Shown here: positions 34,181 to 45,499 of the stretch, piece after piece
Position numbering within the stretch: position 1 is the first letter of the stretch
Layout of the letters: every line of letters starts with the position of its first letter
Source of the DNA: Cervus elaphus
Taxonomy: Eukaryota; Chordata; Mammalia; Artiodactyla; Cervidae
Length of the DNA: 64,000 nucleotides
Direction: 5' to 3'
Assembly (NCBI RefSeq): GCF_910594005.1
Contig: NC_057825.1
Span: 48,019,037 to 48,083,036, forward strand
Program-made: the position numbers and the translations under genes
The notes under the pieces: model-generated
Database searches by the model: none
Told to the model about the DNA's origin: nothing
Seen by the model: only the letters and a program-made list of their open reading frames with translations

Positions 34181-34867
34181 TTCACCACCCTTCCTTTTAT
34201 AACACATCTTACTCATAATTTTGTTTATCTTTCTCACATCAAGAAGTACTTGAAGATATGTGAAGTACTTGCATGTCAGAAACTCCTCTTGTTTAGCTTA
34301 ATAAAATTATGTACAAGCCTCATATTCTTTAATCCATTTATGAACTTGTTTCTTTAAAATCTTGAAATTCTTTTTATTATTTTATGACAAAATTTCATAG
34401 AAAAATTCAGAAAATAATGTAATATTTTTGCTCCTGTAGGTAACTTGATCTTTTATTTTCTGATTATATGATTAAAGATTATTTTTTTCTGTTCCATTTC
34501 TATAAACTTGAGAAATTTAATTATGATATCCAATTGTGCATTCTTCTAATCAACTTTGTTTAGAATAGATACAATATATTTTTGCTTGTTTCTTTTGAAG
34601 ACATTATTTAACTGGATAACATTTACTTTAATTTCCCAGAGTGGTCCTTTCTATTTGATATCTATCTGTTCAGAAAGTAAAGTTTTGCTTAGTTTTGTAC
34701 TTATACATTTAAAAAAATATGTTTTTTGTTTTTGTCCAAAATTTAGATATAAGATAGTTTGAGTTTATAGATATTGCAGGTCCGTGTTTAAAACATTTAG
34801 TCTCAAACAAAGAGAAACAGAAAAAAGTTGATCTTTTCTGTTATTTCATTTCTCTAAATCATGAATT
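34181..34867. other. AT-rich spacer
   Basis: No recognised feature. Confidence 0.4.
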
Positions 34868-35083
34868 AGCAAAATATGGTGCGTGTGTAGGCCAAAACTG
34901 TCTACTATCTGTTTTTATAAATAAAATTTTACTGTAACACAGGTATCTCCATTTATTCATGTACTGTCTATGGCTACTCTTGTGCAAGAACAGCAGAGTT
35001 GAGTGGTAGCAATAGTCTAGGCTGCATGGTTTAACAAGTTGAAAACAATTAGTACTCTGGTCTTTACATAAAATGATTGCCAA
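34868..35083. mobile_element. MER-type (hAT-like) DNA transposon relic
   Basis: AATAAAATTTTACTGTAACACAG, CATTTATTCATGTACTGTCTATGGCTACT, AGCAGAGTTGAGTGGTAGCAA and CTGGTCTTTACATAAAATGATTGCCAAC follow a widespread mammalian medium-reiteration element with GTCTATGGCTGC and CAGAGTTGAGTAG blocks. I place it among hAT-Charlie-like elements; the subfamily name is uncertain. Confidence 0.6.
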
Positions 35084-35100
35084 CTTCTAATCTTGAATAT

Positions 35101-35317
35101 GGGCTTCCCTGAGGGCTCAGAGCATAAAGAATCTACCTGAAATATGGCATACCTGAGTTCAATACCTGGGTTGGAAAGATCCCCTGGAGGAGGGCATGGC
35201 AGCCCACTCCAATAATCTTTCCTGGAGAATTCCCATGGACAGAGGAGCTTGGTGGGCTGCAGTCCATGGGATCACAAAGAGCTGGACATGACTGAGGGAC
35301 TAAGCACATTGGATGTA
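35101..35317 (+). mobile_element. Bov-tA SINE with 13-bp target-site duplication
   Basis: Complete Bov-tA (GGGCTTCCCTGAGGGCTCAG to ACTGAGGGACTAAGCACATT). TAATCTTGAATAT lies at 35088-35100 and again at 35318-35330, a perfect target-site duplication. Further diverged copies of the same motif follow up to about 35382. Confidence 0.95.
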
Positions 35318-35382
35318 TAATCTTGAATATATATAATTTATAATCTTGAATATACAATGGATGTATAATCTTAAATATACTT
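35318..35382. repeat. Short tandem copies of TAATCTTGAATAT
   Basis: The motif occurs at 35318, about 35342 and, as TAATCTTAAATAT, about 35366, with ATGGATG repeated in between. It appears to be a local duplication of the SINE target site and its flank. Confidence 0.75.
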
Positions 35383-35756
35383 GCATTTGACCTATGTATT
35401 GGAATAGGTTATTGAAAGAGTAAGTAGTGCAGTGGAAACTTGATTCCACAAACACCCTTCTTTAAACAGTATAATAATTCCTCCCGGAACTCAGTGACAG
35501 CTGTACCTTCAAGTTTACCCAACTTAGCATCAGGAGCAAGTTGGGACTTTGAGAAAATACCTTGTATCCAAGCATAGTCTGCCCAGTCATGCAAATTTCT
35601 GCCATCCTGAGTTTTATGATATTTTTTGCATTTCTGATAAAATATCCCTCTATTCTCTTTATATCCATTGGTTTTTGGACCGCCCATATATCCTTCAACC
35701 AGCTCCACCTTCATCACCTTAATAATCATGTATTTTTTAATACTAAATATTAACAC
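35383..35756 (-). other. Unidentified segment with a 115-codon open frame
   Basis: The minus-strand frame 35756-35409 is uninterrupted for 115 codons. It contains CKKYHKTQDGRNLHDW and lies between a Bov-tA and a BovB. I recognise no domain or family. Two other frames (minus 35698-35462 and plus 35562-35753) overlap it, so the whole stretch is poor in stops. It could be a fragment of an unrecognised retrocopy or retroelement, or chance. No promoter or polyadenylation features are evident. Confidence 0.3.
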
Positions 35757-37072
35757 ATTTATTTTCTATTCCAATCTCAAACAAGGGCAGTGCCAAAAAA
35801 TATTCAAATTACTGTACAATTGTGCTCATTTCACTTGCTACCAAATTTATACTCAAAATCTTTCAAGCTAGGCTTTAGCAGGATGTAAACTGAGAACTTC
35901 CAGATGTACAAACTGGGCCTCAAAGAGGCAGAGAAATCAGAGATCACACAGCTAATATTTGTTAGATCTTGGAGAAATCAAGGGAGTTCCAGAAAAAAAT
36001 CTACTTCTGCTTCATTGACTATGCTAAAGGCTTTGACTGTGTGGATCATAAATAACTGTGGGAAATACTTAAAGAGATGGGAGTACCAGACCACCTTACC
36101 TGTCTCTTGAGAAACATGGATGCAGGTCAAAAAACTACATTTAGACTCAGACATGGAAAAACTGACTGGTTCAAAATTGTGAAAGAAGTAGATTGTCACC
36201 TGTTTATTTAACTTCTATACAGAGTACATCATGCAAAATGCCAGGCTGGATGCAAAAATGCCAAGTTTGCTGGAAGGAATAACAACAACCTCAGATATGC
36301 AGAATGATACTGCTCTAATGGCAAAAAGTGAAAAGGAACTAAAGAGTCTCTTGATGAGGCCAAAAGAGTAGAGTGAAAAAGCTGGCTTGAAACTCAACAT
36401 TCAAAAAACTAAGATCATGGTGTGTGGTCCCATTACTTCATGTAAAATAAAAGGAGAAAAAGTGGAAGTGGTGACAGATTTTATTTTCTTGGGCTCAGAA
36501 ATCACCACTGATGGTGACTGCAGCCATGAAGTTAAGGGATGCTTGTCCCTTGGAAAGAAAGCTATGACAAACCTAGATAGCATGGTAAAAAACAGAGGCA
36601 TCACTTTGCCAACAAAGGTATATATAATCAAAGCTATGACTTTTCCTGTAGTCATATATGCATATGAGAGTTGGACCATAAGGAAGGCTGAGCCCTGAAA
36701 AACTGATGCTTTCCAATTATGTTGCTGGAGAAGACTCTTGAGAGTCCCTTAGACTTCAAGGTGATCAAGTCAGTCAAAGCTAATGAAAATCAATCCTGAA
36801 TATTTATTAGGAAGACTGATACTGAAGTTCAAACATTTTGGCCACGTGATCTGAAGAGCTGACTCATTCATTGGAAAAGATCCTGATGCTGGGAAAGACG
36901 GAAGGCAAAAAGAAAAGGGGCTATCAGAGGTTGAGATGGTTAGATAGTATTGCTGACCAAATGGTCATGAATTTGAGCAAACTCTGGGAGATAGTGGAGG
37001 ACAGGAGAACCTGATAAGCTGCAGTCCTTGGAGTCACAAAGAGTCAGACATGACTTAGTGACTGAACATCAA
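35757..37072 (+). mobile_element. BovB LINE, RT and C-terminal region
   Basis: It starts at ATTCCAATCTCAAAC in the RT domain and ends GACTTAGTGACTGAACATCAAC. The YAKAFD region is present but frameshifted. The catalytic box is destroyed by an inserted base (TATGCAGAATGATACT, about 36296-36311). The best frame, 36387-36698, covers IQKTKIM to the C-terminal domain. Confidence 0.93.
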
Positions 37073-37754
37073 CAATATCTATTTTCTAGCCCAGTACACT
37101 TACCTATTCTTTTATTTTATGTACACAAATTTAGTTCTATAGAATATTTCTTAAACTAAATAAGTAATTTTTTGCAGCTCATAAACATTTTATTATGATG
37201 AATACTGTAACAATATTTTTTAAAAAGTTGTTATAATAGTAAAAATTTTAAGAATCACTTCATTTGGGAAATAATTAAAAATAGCGTTTAGACACTATGT
37301 GGAAACCAGTACAACAAAAAAGAAATGACCTCCTTTTAATTTTTCTGAAAATAGAATTAATATATTGGAAGGGATCAATCTAGTCATTAACACTGCTAGT
37401 AAAATTCAGCATCAAATACAAAGAACTAGATAAAAACTGGAGATAACACTGACTGTGTAGTCATATCACATAAGTTTTACATATTTGCCATTTTTATTTA
37501 ACCTGCATGGTTTAACAATATATCAGGTTACAGTCAATCTTTACCAAAAGTTGGGATATTAGTTCTTAGTTTTTTGCATCTGGGAATCTCATAGAGAAAC
37601 TAAAATCTCCTATAATCCAAACCACTACTAGCCAACTTTCCTTAGAACCTCAGTACTATTACATACTTTTTTTTTTTTTTTTTGGTCTAATTCATGATTA
37701 TAAAAATTTTCAGAGTACTACTTTCCTTCTCACATTTAGAGTTTGGGGATCAAC
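37073..37754. other. AT-rich spacer
   Basis: A T-run at about 37669-37684; nothing else recognised. Confidence 0.4.
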
Positions 37755-37975
37755 TACTTGAGGAATCCCTTTCATGGATCACAGCCTTGTTATGGTGAAA
37801 GGGCTTATGTAACTCAATGAAGCTATGAGCCATACTGTGCAGAACCTCCCAAGTCAGACAGGTCATAGTGGAGAGTTCTGACAAAGCATGGTCCACTGGA
37901 GGATAGAATGGGAAATCACTCCATTATTCTTGCCCCAAGAACCCAAGAACAGTAGGAAACAGCAAAAATCTGGAA
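37755..37975 (+). mobile_element. BovB LINE 5'-end fragment (orphan)
   Basis: TCATGGATCACAGCCTTGTT, GTAACTCAATGAAGCTATGAGCC, CATAGTGGAGAGTTCTGAC and GTGGTCCACTGGAGG-like blocks match the extreme 5' part of BovB. No downstream endonuclease or RT follows. The other copies in the window are mostly 5' truncated, so this piece stands alone. Confidence 0.7.
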
Positions 37976-38675
37976 TGGCATGAATTTTCATAATTTCTGC
38001 TTAGATATGTTTCCACACAAAATATACAATCAACCACTGAAAATAAATTCCAAACAGAATATAAAGAGAAAGATTTACTGAACTTAATGCACTGACATGT
38101 TGCAAATAGCACCTTTCACACTATAAAGTGAACATCATATTCACCTCAAATGGGTTATTATGTGGACTAAAATTATTCAAAAAATTTGAATAAATTCCAT
38201 TCTATAGGCACTAGGCTAACTGTTAGGAATACAAATAATATATAATCCCTGTTTTAGATTGTTTCCTATCTGTTACTGCATACAAAACAGTTACTATAAA
38301 TGATAGAAAATACTCTGTTATAATAGAGTTATATATAATATGAGAGCATATAGAAGAGACACATGATTCAGGTGGAAGCTAGCAGAGCAAGGTTTTATAG
38401 CACAGATAAAATTAAACAGCCCTAAGATGAATTGTAATCAGGAGCAAGGAAGATATATTCAATGTCATTGGAGCAGCATGTGGAGAAGAGTGAAAAATAT
38501 AGTTTTCTGGTATAGCTGAGAAAATAAATACGCAGCTGAAAGTGAAATAAGGGAACAGATGACAGATAGGAGTTTTCAGCTTTTTTTTCTCACAGATAAC
38601 ATCAAATTTGACAACCATTCATAGACTAGAGTAGTTTTGAGGGAATCTAGTTCAGCAGAAACCATGTCTTCTGTG
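37976..38675. other. AT-rich spacer
   Basis: No recognised feature. Confidence 0.4.
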
Positions 38676-38726
38676 TCTTCTGCATTGCAGGCAGATTCTT
38701 TACCCACTGAGCCATTGAGGAAGCAC
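38676..38726 (-). mobile_element. Bov-tA tRNA-like head fragment
   Basis: CTGCATTGCAGGCAGATTCTTTACC followed by ACTGAGCCA and GGAAGC is the reversed tRNA-derived head alone, about 50 bp. It resembles a tRNA fragment but is part of the SINE. Confidence 0.85.
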
Positions 38727-39119
38727 TGTCATAATAAAAATCCTCAATAAATGAGGTGCAGAAAGAGTATGGCTCATAATGATGAAGCTCATATGTAACA
38801 AGCCAACAATTAACATACTTTATGGTGAATAGCTGAAAATTTTTCCTCTAAGATTAAAAACAAGTCAAGGGTTTTCAGTCTTACCATTCCTATTCAACAT
38901 ACTAGAAGTCCTAGCCAGATCAACTAGACAAGAAAAAGAAAGAAAAGTCATCCAAATCCAAAAAAAAGGAGTAAAATATTCCCTATTTACAGACTATATG
39001 ACCTTCAAGAAGGAAATCCTAAAGAGTTCAAGAAAAAAAAATTAAAATAATCAACAAAGTTACAAAATACAAAATCGACATACAGCAGCCAATTGCATTT
39101 CTTTAACTGACAATGAAAT
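38727..39119 (+). mobile_element. Old L1 LINE, left half (ORF2 RT region)
   Basis: Plus-strand L1 ORF2: GGTGAATAGCTGAAAATTTTTCC, CTTACCATTCCTATTCAACATA, GAAGTCCTAGCCAGATCAAC, ending ATTTCTTTAACTGACAATGAAAT at 39119. The consensus continues without a gap at 46667, after the inserted LTR element. Confidence 0.85.
39116..39119. repeat. Target-site duplication AAAT, left copy
   Basis: AAAT directly precedes the TG at 39120 that starts the 5' LTR. The matching copy is at 46667-46670. Confidence 0.75.
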
Positions 39120-39618
39120 TGTTGGGGGAACCACTGACAGAAAATTTTCCCCTTGGCTAGGCCTGACTGTAATCACTTACATGAGTTACCTTACAAGAGG
39201 GGTTTCTGGTAAGGAGGAACTAACACTATACCACCAAGCAGAAGAATTTCGGAAAGGTCAAAAGGAAAGAGGAGCGGTCAGTGTATATGTCTTACCACTG
39301 AACTGAACTGAACCTCCCAAAATCCTTCTCACTGGAGTCCATCTTGGCTGAGTGATGTGTGCATGACCAGGAAGGACCCTGAGTCAAAATGGTTGTCCAG
39401 AAACAATCCAGAAACTAACCCCATTACCATGAAGAGACTGTGAGCCACACTACAGAGCAAGTCTTCTGGGTTCTTTACCCAGCTGCTCTCGGCTTAGGCA
39501 CCCTTCCTGGTGAAGTATCTTGCTTTGTCAGCACATTTTCTCCTCAGACAATTCATTCCTGAGTGTTAGACAAGTTCCCACTCTCAGGCCCTGGAAGGGA
39601 TCCCCCTTCCTACAAGCA
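39120..39618 (+). repeat. 5' LTR of the ERV
   Basis: It starts TGTTGGGGGAACCACTG and ends TTCCTACAAGCA. Shared blocks with the 3' LTR: GAAAGGTCAAAAG, AAAATCCTTCTCACTGGAGT, GTGCATGACCAG, TCAAAATGGTTG, CTTGCTTTGTCAGCA, CAATTCATTCCTGAGTGTTAG, CCCTGGAAGGG. It carries an ACTGA triplet repeat near 39297-39314 that the 3' LTR lacks. The AATAAA at the R region of the 3' LTR is altered here. Confidence 0.8.
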
Positions 39619-39819
39619 ATTCAAGTGGGATTTCTTCTCCACTAAGACTGATATCTTGAGAGTTTTGTGTACTCAGGGACCAGCTTGCCCACTGATGGAC
39701 CAGACTTAGAATGCAAATGGGACCTTTTTGACCCTGGTCTCCCTTGACATGGATGATTGGCCAGAGTGCCCCTACCAGGTTAGAAACAATAGACTTCTTT
39801 ATCGATATATTTTCCCTTT
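39619..39819 (+). other. Proviral internal sequence after the 5' LTR
   Basis: About 200 bp directly after the LTR. A primer-binding site would be expected at 39619-39640, but only a weak GGGATTT remnant is seen. No protein domain recognised. Confidence 0.4.
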
Positions 39820-41004
39820 CAGATGTACAAGCTGAAAATACAGAAAATACAGAGGAGCCAGAGATCAAATTGCCAACATCTGCTGGATCATAGAAAAAGC
39901 AAAAGAATTTCAGGAAAATATATACTTCTGCTGCAAAGATTATGCTAAAGCCTTGTCTGTGTGGATCATAGCAAACTGTGGAAAATTCTTATAAAGAGAT
40001 AGGAATAACAGACCACCTTACCTGCCACCTGACAAACCTGCATGCATGTCAAGAAGTAACAGAACTGGATGTGGAACAATGGACTAGCTCAGAACTGAGA
40101 ATGGAATACATCAAGGCTGTATACTGTCTTATTTAACTTATATGCAGAGGACATCCTGAGAAACGCCAGGGTGGATGAACTACATGCTGGACTGAAGATT
40201 GCTGGGAGAAATATTAACAATCTCAGGTATGCATATAATATTATCCTAGTGGAAGAAAGTGATGAGCAACTAAAGAGCCTCTTGATGAAAGTGAACAAGT
40301 AGAGTGAAAAAGCTGGCTGAAAACTCAACATTCAGGAAACTAAAATTGCAGTACCTGGCCCCATCACTTCATGGCAAATAGATGAGGAAAAAATGGTAAG
40401 AGTGGCAGATTTACTTGGGTTAAAAAAAATCACTGCAAATGGTGCCTGCAGCTATGAAATTAAAAGATGCTCACTTCTTGGAAGAAAAGCTATGACAAAC
40501 CTAGACAAGATGTTAAAAAGCAGAGACATCACTTTGCCAACAAAGGTTCATGTAGTCAAAGCTATAGTCTTTCCAGTAGTCATGTATGGATGTGAGAAGT
40601 GTATCATAAAGAAGTCCGAGTACTAAAGAATTGCTGCTTTTGAATTGTGGTGTTGGAGAATACTCTTGAGAGTCCCTTGGACAGCAAGAAGATCAAACCA
40701 GTCAATACTAAAGGAAATTGACCCTGGATATTCACTAGAAGGACTGAAGCTAAAGCTGAAGTTTCAATACTTTAGCCACCTGATTGGAAGAGCCAACTCA
40801 TTGAAAAAGACCCTGATCCTGGGAAAGATTGAGGGCAGGAAGAGAAGGACAACAGAGGATTAGATGGTTCGGTGGCATCACTGACTCAATGGACATGGAT
40901 TTGAGCAAGCTCCAGGTGATAGTGAAGGACGGGGAAGCTTGGCATGCTGCAGTCCATGGGGTCACAAAGAGTTGCACACGACCTTAGAGACTGAACAACA
41001 ACAG
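39820..41004 (+). mobile_element. BovB LINE inside the ERV
   Basis: It starts CAGATGTACAAGCTG in the RT domain and ends GACTGAACAACAACAG. The RT box is lost (the site reads RYAYN). The segment corresponding to GCILSPCLF is shortened. The best remaining frame, 40393-40626, covers the C-terminal domain. Confidence 0.93.
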
Positions 41005-41986
41005 TTGGTTGTTTCCTGATAGAGAAGAGAATGGAGAACAGGAAAGGATGGAAGGTTTGTGGATAGTCAGGACTGACTAGGTTTTGACTGCAGTTCACTG
41101 AGGAAATGAATCTTGAAAGTAAGTTGGTATAAAACCTGAATTTGGCTTTTCTCTTTGTTAAAATGACAATTTTCTTAAAGTGTTAAACTGCCTCTGGTAA
41201 CAGATTTTAAGTCCTTTATGTTTTAAGTGATCTGTTCTATATTTGCCTTTGAAATGTTTTATCATCTCTTTGGCTAAATGATTAACTATTGCATCACAGT
41301 GACCCATGATCCTGTCTGACTGAGTGTTCTCAAACCTTTTGATATTTTTTGACAAAGCTTCTTAAATCAAATATTCATTGTAATTCTTTTGAACTTCAGC
41401 TAACTTTGAGATGCTTTAGAAGGCACATGTGGCATCTCAGACAGAAATATTTAATTAGTATTTTAAATTACATGGAGAGTATTATTACCAGGGTGATAAG
41501 CCTTTTAAATATATACTGTATGGATAAATGTTATTAATATGGGTATTCTAGAAATCACATAGAATTCCTGAAAGTGTAGTATGTCCTGGCAAAATGTTAC
41601 CATTCATAATTTTAGTTATTTTAAAATGTTACATATCACAGAAGTAACAAAGTTTCTCTTGTCAATTACATTGTGAGCAAATTTAGTAATGACTTTTTTG
41701 TGTTTCTGTGATTTATAGACATTTATTGTATTCTGATACATCTCAGATTATACTGGGGAACTGGGTAAATTCGAAAAAAAAATCCTAGTGGAAAACTTAA
41801 TGGCTTCATAAAAAGTTAATCAAGAGGGTTATTTACAGAGTGAAATTACATGATTATAATTTTTATGGTTTCTATCTGAAGCATTACTAGCTTTTAATCT
41901 ATGTTTTCCAGATATAAAGAAACATTTATTCACAAACTAATTATGACATAGCAATTTGGTAAATTATACCTTTGCAAGCAGAATTT
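41005..41986. other. Probable ERV internal sequence, unrecognised
   Basis: AT-rich, no recognised domain. Part of it (about 41390-41475) resembles 30236-30340 elsewhere in the window. A 65-codon minus frame (41355-41158) is of unknown significance. Confidence 0.35.
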
Positions 41987-42320
41987 GGGCTTCTCTGGTA
42001 GCTCAGCTGGTAAGGAATCCACCTACAATGCAGGAGAAGTCTGTTCAATTCCTGGGTTGGGAGGATCCCCTTGAAAAGGGATAGGCTACCACTCCAGTAT
42101 TCATGAGCTTCCCTGTGGCTCGGACAATAAAGAATACAACTGCAATACAGGAGACCTAGGTTTGATCCCTGGGTTGAGAAGATGCCCTGCAGGAGGGCAT
42201 GGCAATCCAGTCCAGTATTCTTGCCTGGAGAATCCCCATGGACAGAGGACCCTGTCAGGCTACAGTCCGTGGGGTTGCAAAGAGTTGGGGCACTGCTGAG
42301 TGACAAAGCACAGTTCAGCA
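41987..42320 (+). mobile_element. Bov-tA dimer inside the ERV, with target duplication
   Basis: A head-containing partial unit (41987-42105) is followed by a full Bov-tA (42106-42320), both plus. Flanks are CAAGCAGAATTT (41975-41986) and CAAGCAGATTT (42321-42331), a near-perfect target-site duplication. The architecture matches the minus-strand dimer at 17587-17915. Confidence 0.9.
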
Positions 42321-42904
42321 CAAGCAGATTTCAATGTTTCACTTTTCTCTCTGCACGGTCCCTCCAGAGACTGGAGACTCCCAGGTTCCCAACAGCTTTA
42401 TCAGTTAAATTAGGACACCTACCTCCTGGAAGGTGCAAGAATCTGAAGGTATTTTGTGGACCTCAAAAAGGGAGGAATTTTCCTGAATCGATAAGGCAAA
42501 ATCTGTGACAAGCCCCTGGCATGGCTTTCCTGGCCTTGGGAAGACTTTTATCAATTAATCAAGCTTAGTTTGCAGACAAAGTAGCTTTGATTTGGCTATC
42601 TTTGATAAAAATGAGTGTAATTTTAGAGAGAAAGAGATATCTCAATGGATATCAAAATCAAATTCTGTTTACTAAGGTCTGTATTCTCTAAGTCTCACTT
42701 AGGGTGAATAAGATGTTTTTATGTTATGTTGTTGTAAAGTTTAATTGAATTATTAAAAGGACATTTTAAATTTGCTCCTGAAGTTTAAGTAATCTATCTT
42801 TGGATAAAAATCAGATGCTCCATGATCTGCAATCAGGAGGTTAACATCAGATTATGATTACTTAAATTTAAAAGTTCCCTTATATTGGAAACAATTAAAC
42901 GATA
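42321..42904. other. Probable ERV internal sequence, unrecognised
   Basis: No domain recognised. The open frame 42182-42508 begins in the SINE and is not a gene. Confidence 0.35.
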
Positions 42905-43145
42905 CTAGAGATAACCAGGGGCTTCGCAGGTTGTGTTAATGGTAAAGATCTCATCTGCCAATGCAGGAGACATAAGAGATGCAGGTTTGATCCCTGGATT
43001 GAGGCGATCCCCTGGAAGAGGAAATGGTAACCCAAGCCAGTACTCCTGCTTGGAGAACCCCATGGACAGAGGAGCCTAGTGGGGGTTGCAAAGTCCTTAG
43101 GATTGCAAAGAGCTGGAAACAACTGAAGTGACAGCATGCATGCAG
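42905..43145 (+). mobile_element. Bov-tA SINE
   Basis: GGGGCTTCGCAGGTTG head, TGCCAATGCAGGAGACATAAG, body GTACTCCTGCTTGGAG, and an end with GGAAACAACTGAAGTGACAGCATGC. Moderately diverged. Confidence 0.92.
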
Positions 43146-43310
43146 GCAGGGATAACCAGCTTAGTGACACTAGGGAACTGTGCTGGGTACCTTATGGACA
43201 GTTCAAATATATAATCTCCTTTACAGATGATGATTGGTACAGAAAAGTTAAAGTCAGATGACCTGTGATATACTGAGCTGCATCTAATGGAAGTTCTTCA
43301 CTTAAATTCT

Positions 43311-43965
43311 TCAGTTCAGTTCAGTCACTCAGTCATGTCTGACTCTTTGTGACCCCAGGGACTGTAGCACTCCAGGCTTCCCTGTCCATCACAAACTCCT
43401 GGAGCTTGCTCAAAATCATGTCCATCAAGTCGGTGATGCCATCCTACCATCTCATCCTCTTTCATCCCCTTCTCCTCCTGCCTTCAATCTTTCCCAGCAT
43501 CAGGGTCTTTTCAAATAAGTCAGTTCTTCATATCAGGTGGCCAAAGCATTGGAGCTTCAGGTTCAGCATCAGTCCTTTCAATGAATATTCAGGACTGATT
43601 TCCTTTTAGATTGACTGGTTTGATCTCCTTGCAGTCCAAGGGACTATCAAGAGTCTCTGCAACAACACAGTTCAAAAGCATCAATTCTTCAGTGCTCAGG
43701 TTTCTTTATGATCCAGCTCTCATACCCATACATGATTACTGGGAAAACCATAGCTCTGACTAGATGGACCTTTGTTGGCAAAGTAATGTCTCTGCTTTTT
43801 AATATGCTGTATAGGTTTGTCATAGCTTTTCTTCCAAGGAGCAAGTGTCTTTTAATTACATGGCTGCAGTCACCATCTGCAGTAATTTGGAGTCCAAGAA
43901 AATAAAGTCTGTCACTGTTTTCATTGTTTTCACTTCTATTTGCCATGGAGTGATGGGACTGGATA
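43311..43965 (-). mobile_element. BovB LINE 3' part
   Basis: Reversed: tail CAGTTCAGTTCAGTCACTCAG at the left, C-terminal coding region, ending near the IQKTKIM/ITSWQID stretch at about 43965. The minus frame 43970-43689 encodes ITADGDCSHVIKRHLLLGRKAMTNL. Confidence 0.94.
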
Positions 43966-45046
43966 CCCATATAAGAAGAAACAAGAGTGAATGTTTTCCT
44001 GGACCATAAGAGATGAGTAAAATAGATGGTCTAGAGACTTTAGGCACTGTTGTTAAAACCTAGTCCAATAATAAGCATAATTAAGTGGTCCACCAGTGAA
44101 ATCTTCACCAGACCTAAGAATGAGTTTTTTTAGCACCATGGGATGAAATAGTCAGGAAATGTTCCCCAAACCATGGTTGAATTTATGACCCCAAAGGAGC
44201 CAAGGCAACTGAAAATTAGCGCTTGTCATCTGCCTCTTCAGAACAAGCCTTTAGATAGCTAATTTCAGAAGATTTTATGAGCCCAAGTTCTAGCATCTTC
44301 TCATATCTAGAAAGTCACTAAAATCATTAACAATGATATTTGCTTTGGCCATTGAGGAGGGAAAAACATTCAAAGGTCAAAATGGAGTTACTGGTTCAGA
44401 CATCCAAGGCAAAATTGTGTGGTCATTGCGTATTTCATAAAAGTTCCTGTATTGCTGAGAACTCAAATTTCAAATCCTCTGAGATGTTTCAGGCTCTTTG
44501 GCAGTTGGTAGTTGCAACCTTATGGTTTCAAAGTATTCTGTTGCAACTATTACATTTTTAGAAAATGCAACTATTTTCGATCAGATATTAGTAGAAAAAG
44601 GAGACATGTAGTGACCAGTATTTCCTGTTATGTATGTGTTAATACCACATTGGAAGTAAACAACTTGGATAAAATTCTCTCCAAGGTGCAAGGTCCAGAC
44701 TGGGATTCAGACTTACTCTTATACCAAAATGGCAAACCAAACAATTGAGACTTTAATCATACTAAATTCAGATCCAGGCAGAAATATTCCCCATTCAGTG
44801 TCTATTCTCCAAGTTAAGGCAGGTCTATGCCTCATTTTAGCAGAATGTGGTTAGAGCCATCATCTCCCAGTTTCCTGAATTGAATTAAAACTGAGTAGGA
44901 TTCTGTCGGGCTCTGGAATACAAATCCTGAGTCCCCTGTTTTTTGTTTGTAGGACACAGACTTCATTCAGCCACCTTGATCTTCTTTGAATTCTGAACAG
45001 CAGGCTCAAACAGTTGCTAATAAAGGAAGAGAGGGTATGCAATAAT
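43966..45046. other. Probable ERV internal sequence, unrecognised
   Basis: Less AT-rich than most spacers. Plus frames 44340-44561 and 44512-44748 have no motif I can assign; a degraded retroviral gene is possible but unproven. Confidence 0.35.
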
Positions 45047-45182
45047 AGGTTTGTTCAGTCGCTAAGTCCTGTCTGACTCTTTGCGACTTCATGGACTGAA
45101 GCATGCCAGATTTCCCTGTCCTTCACTATCTCCTGGAGTTTGCTCAAATTCATGCCCATTGAGTCAGTGATGCCATCCAGAA
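45047..45182 (-). mobile_element. BovB LINE 3' terminal fragment
   Basis: Reversed tail TTGTTCAGTCGCTAAGTCC through GAGTCAGTGATGCCATCCA, about 135 bp. Confidence 0.93.
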
Positions 45183-45499
45183 AGGAGCAACAGAGGAGGA
45201 CCATCAAATGGTGGCCCAGCCTTGGGGTAGTGTCCTGGTTCCGCCTCAAGAAATAGGCATAACAATATCTTTGAGTACTTCTACAGAATTGGGATCCCAA
45301 TCCAGGTGGGGAAGAACACAAGATTATGGAGCACCACCCTGTAACCTCATTACCAATCAACAGAAAAAAGCCACACATCTTATCTCCCTCACCCCAAATT
45401 TCATCTTCCTTTTCTGGGCCCAGCAGGGACCATGCCATGAGGACTCCTGTTTGGCCTTTGTCTGTTTCAACTGCTTACAAGGTGTTGACTTAAAAAAGA
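45183..45499. other. Unrecognised ERV-internal segment
   Basis: A 105-codon plus frame (45208-45525) spans it but shows no known domain. Confidence 0.3.

Noticed and set aside
38676..38726. Possible tRNA gene fragment
   Set aside because: It matches the tRNA-derived head of Bov-tA, as do all other tRNA-like stretches here. None has a complete cloverleaf outside a SINE.
44512..44748. 78-codon frame as a possible retroviral envelope remnant
   Set aside because: A vague resemblance only. No diagnostic cysteine motif, immunosuppressive segment or transmembrane pattern could be confirmed, so no env call was made.
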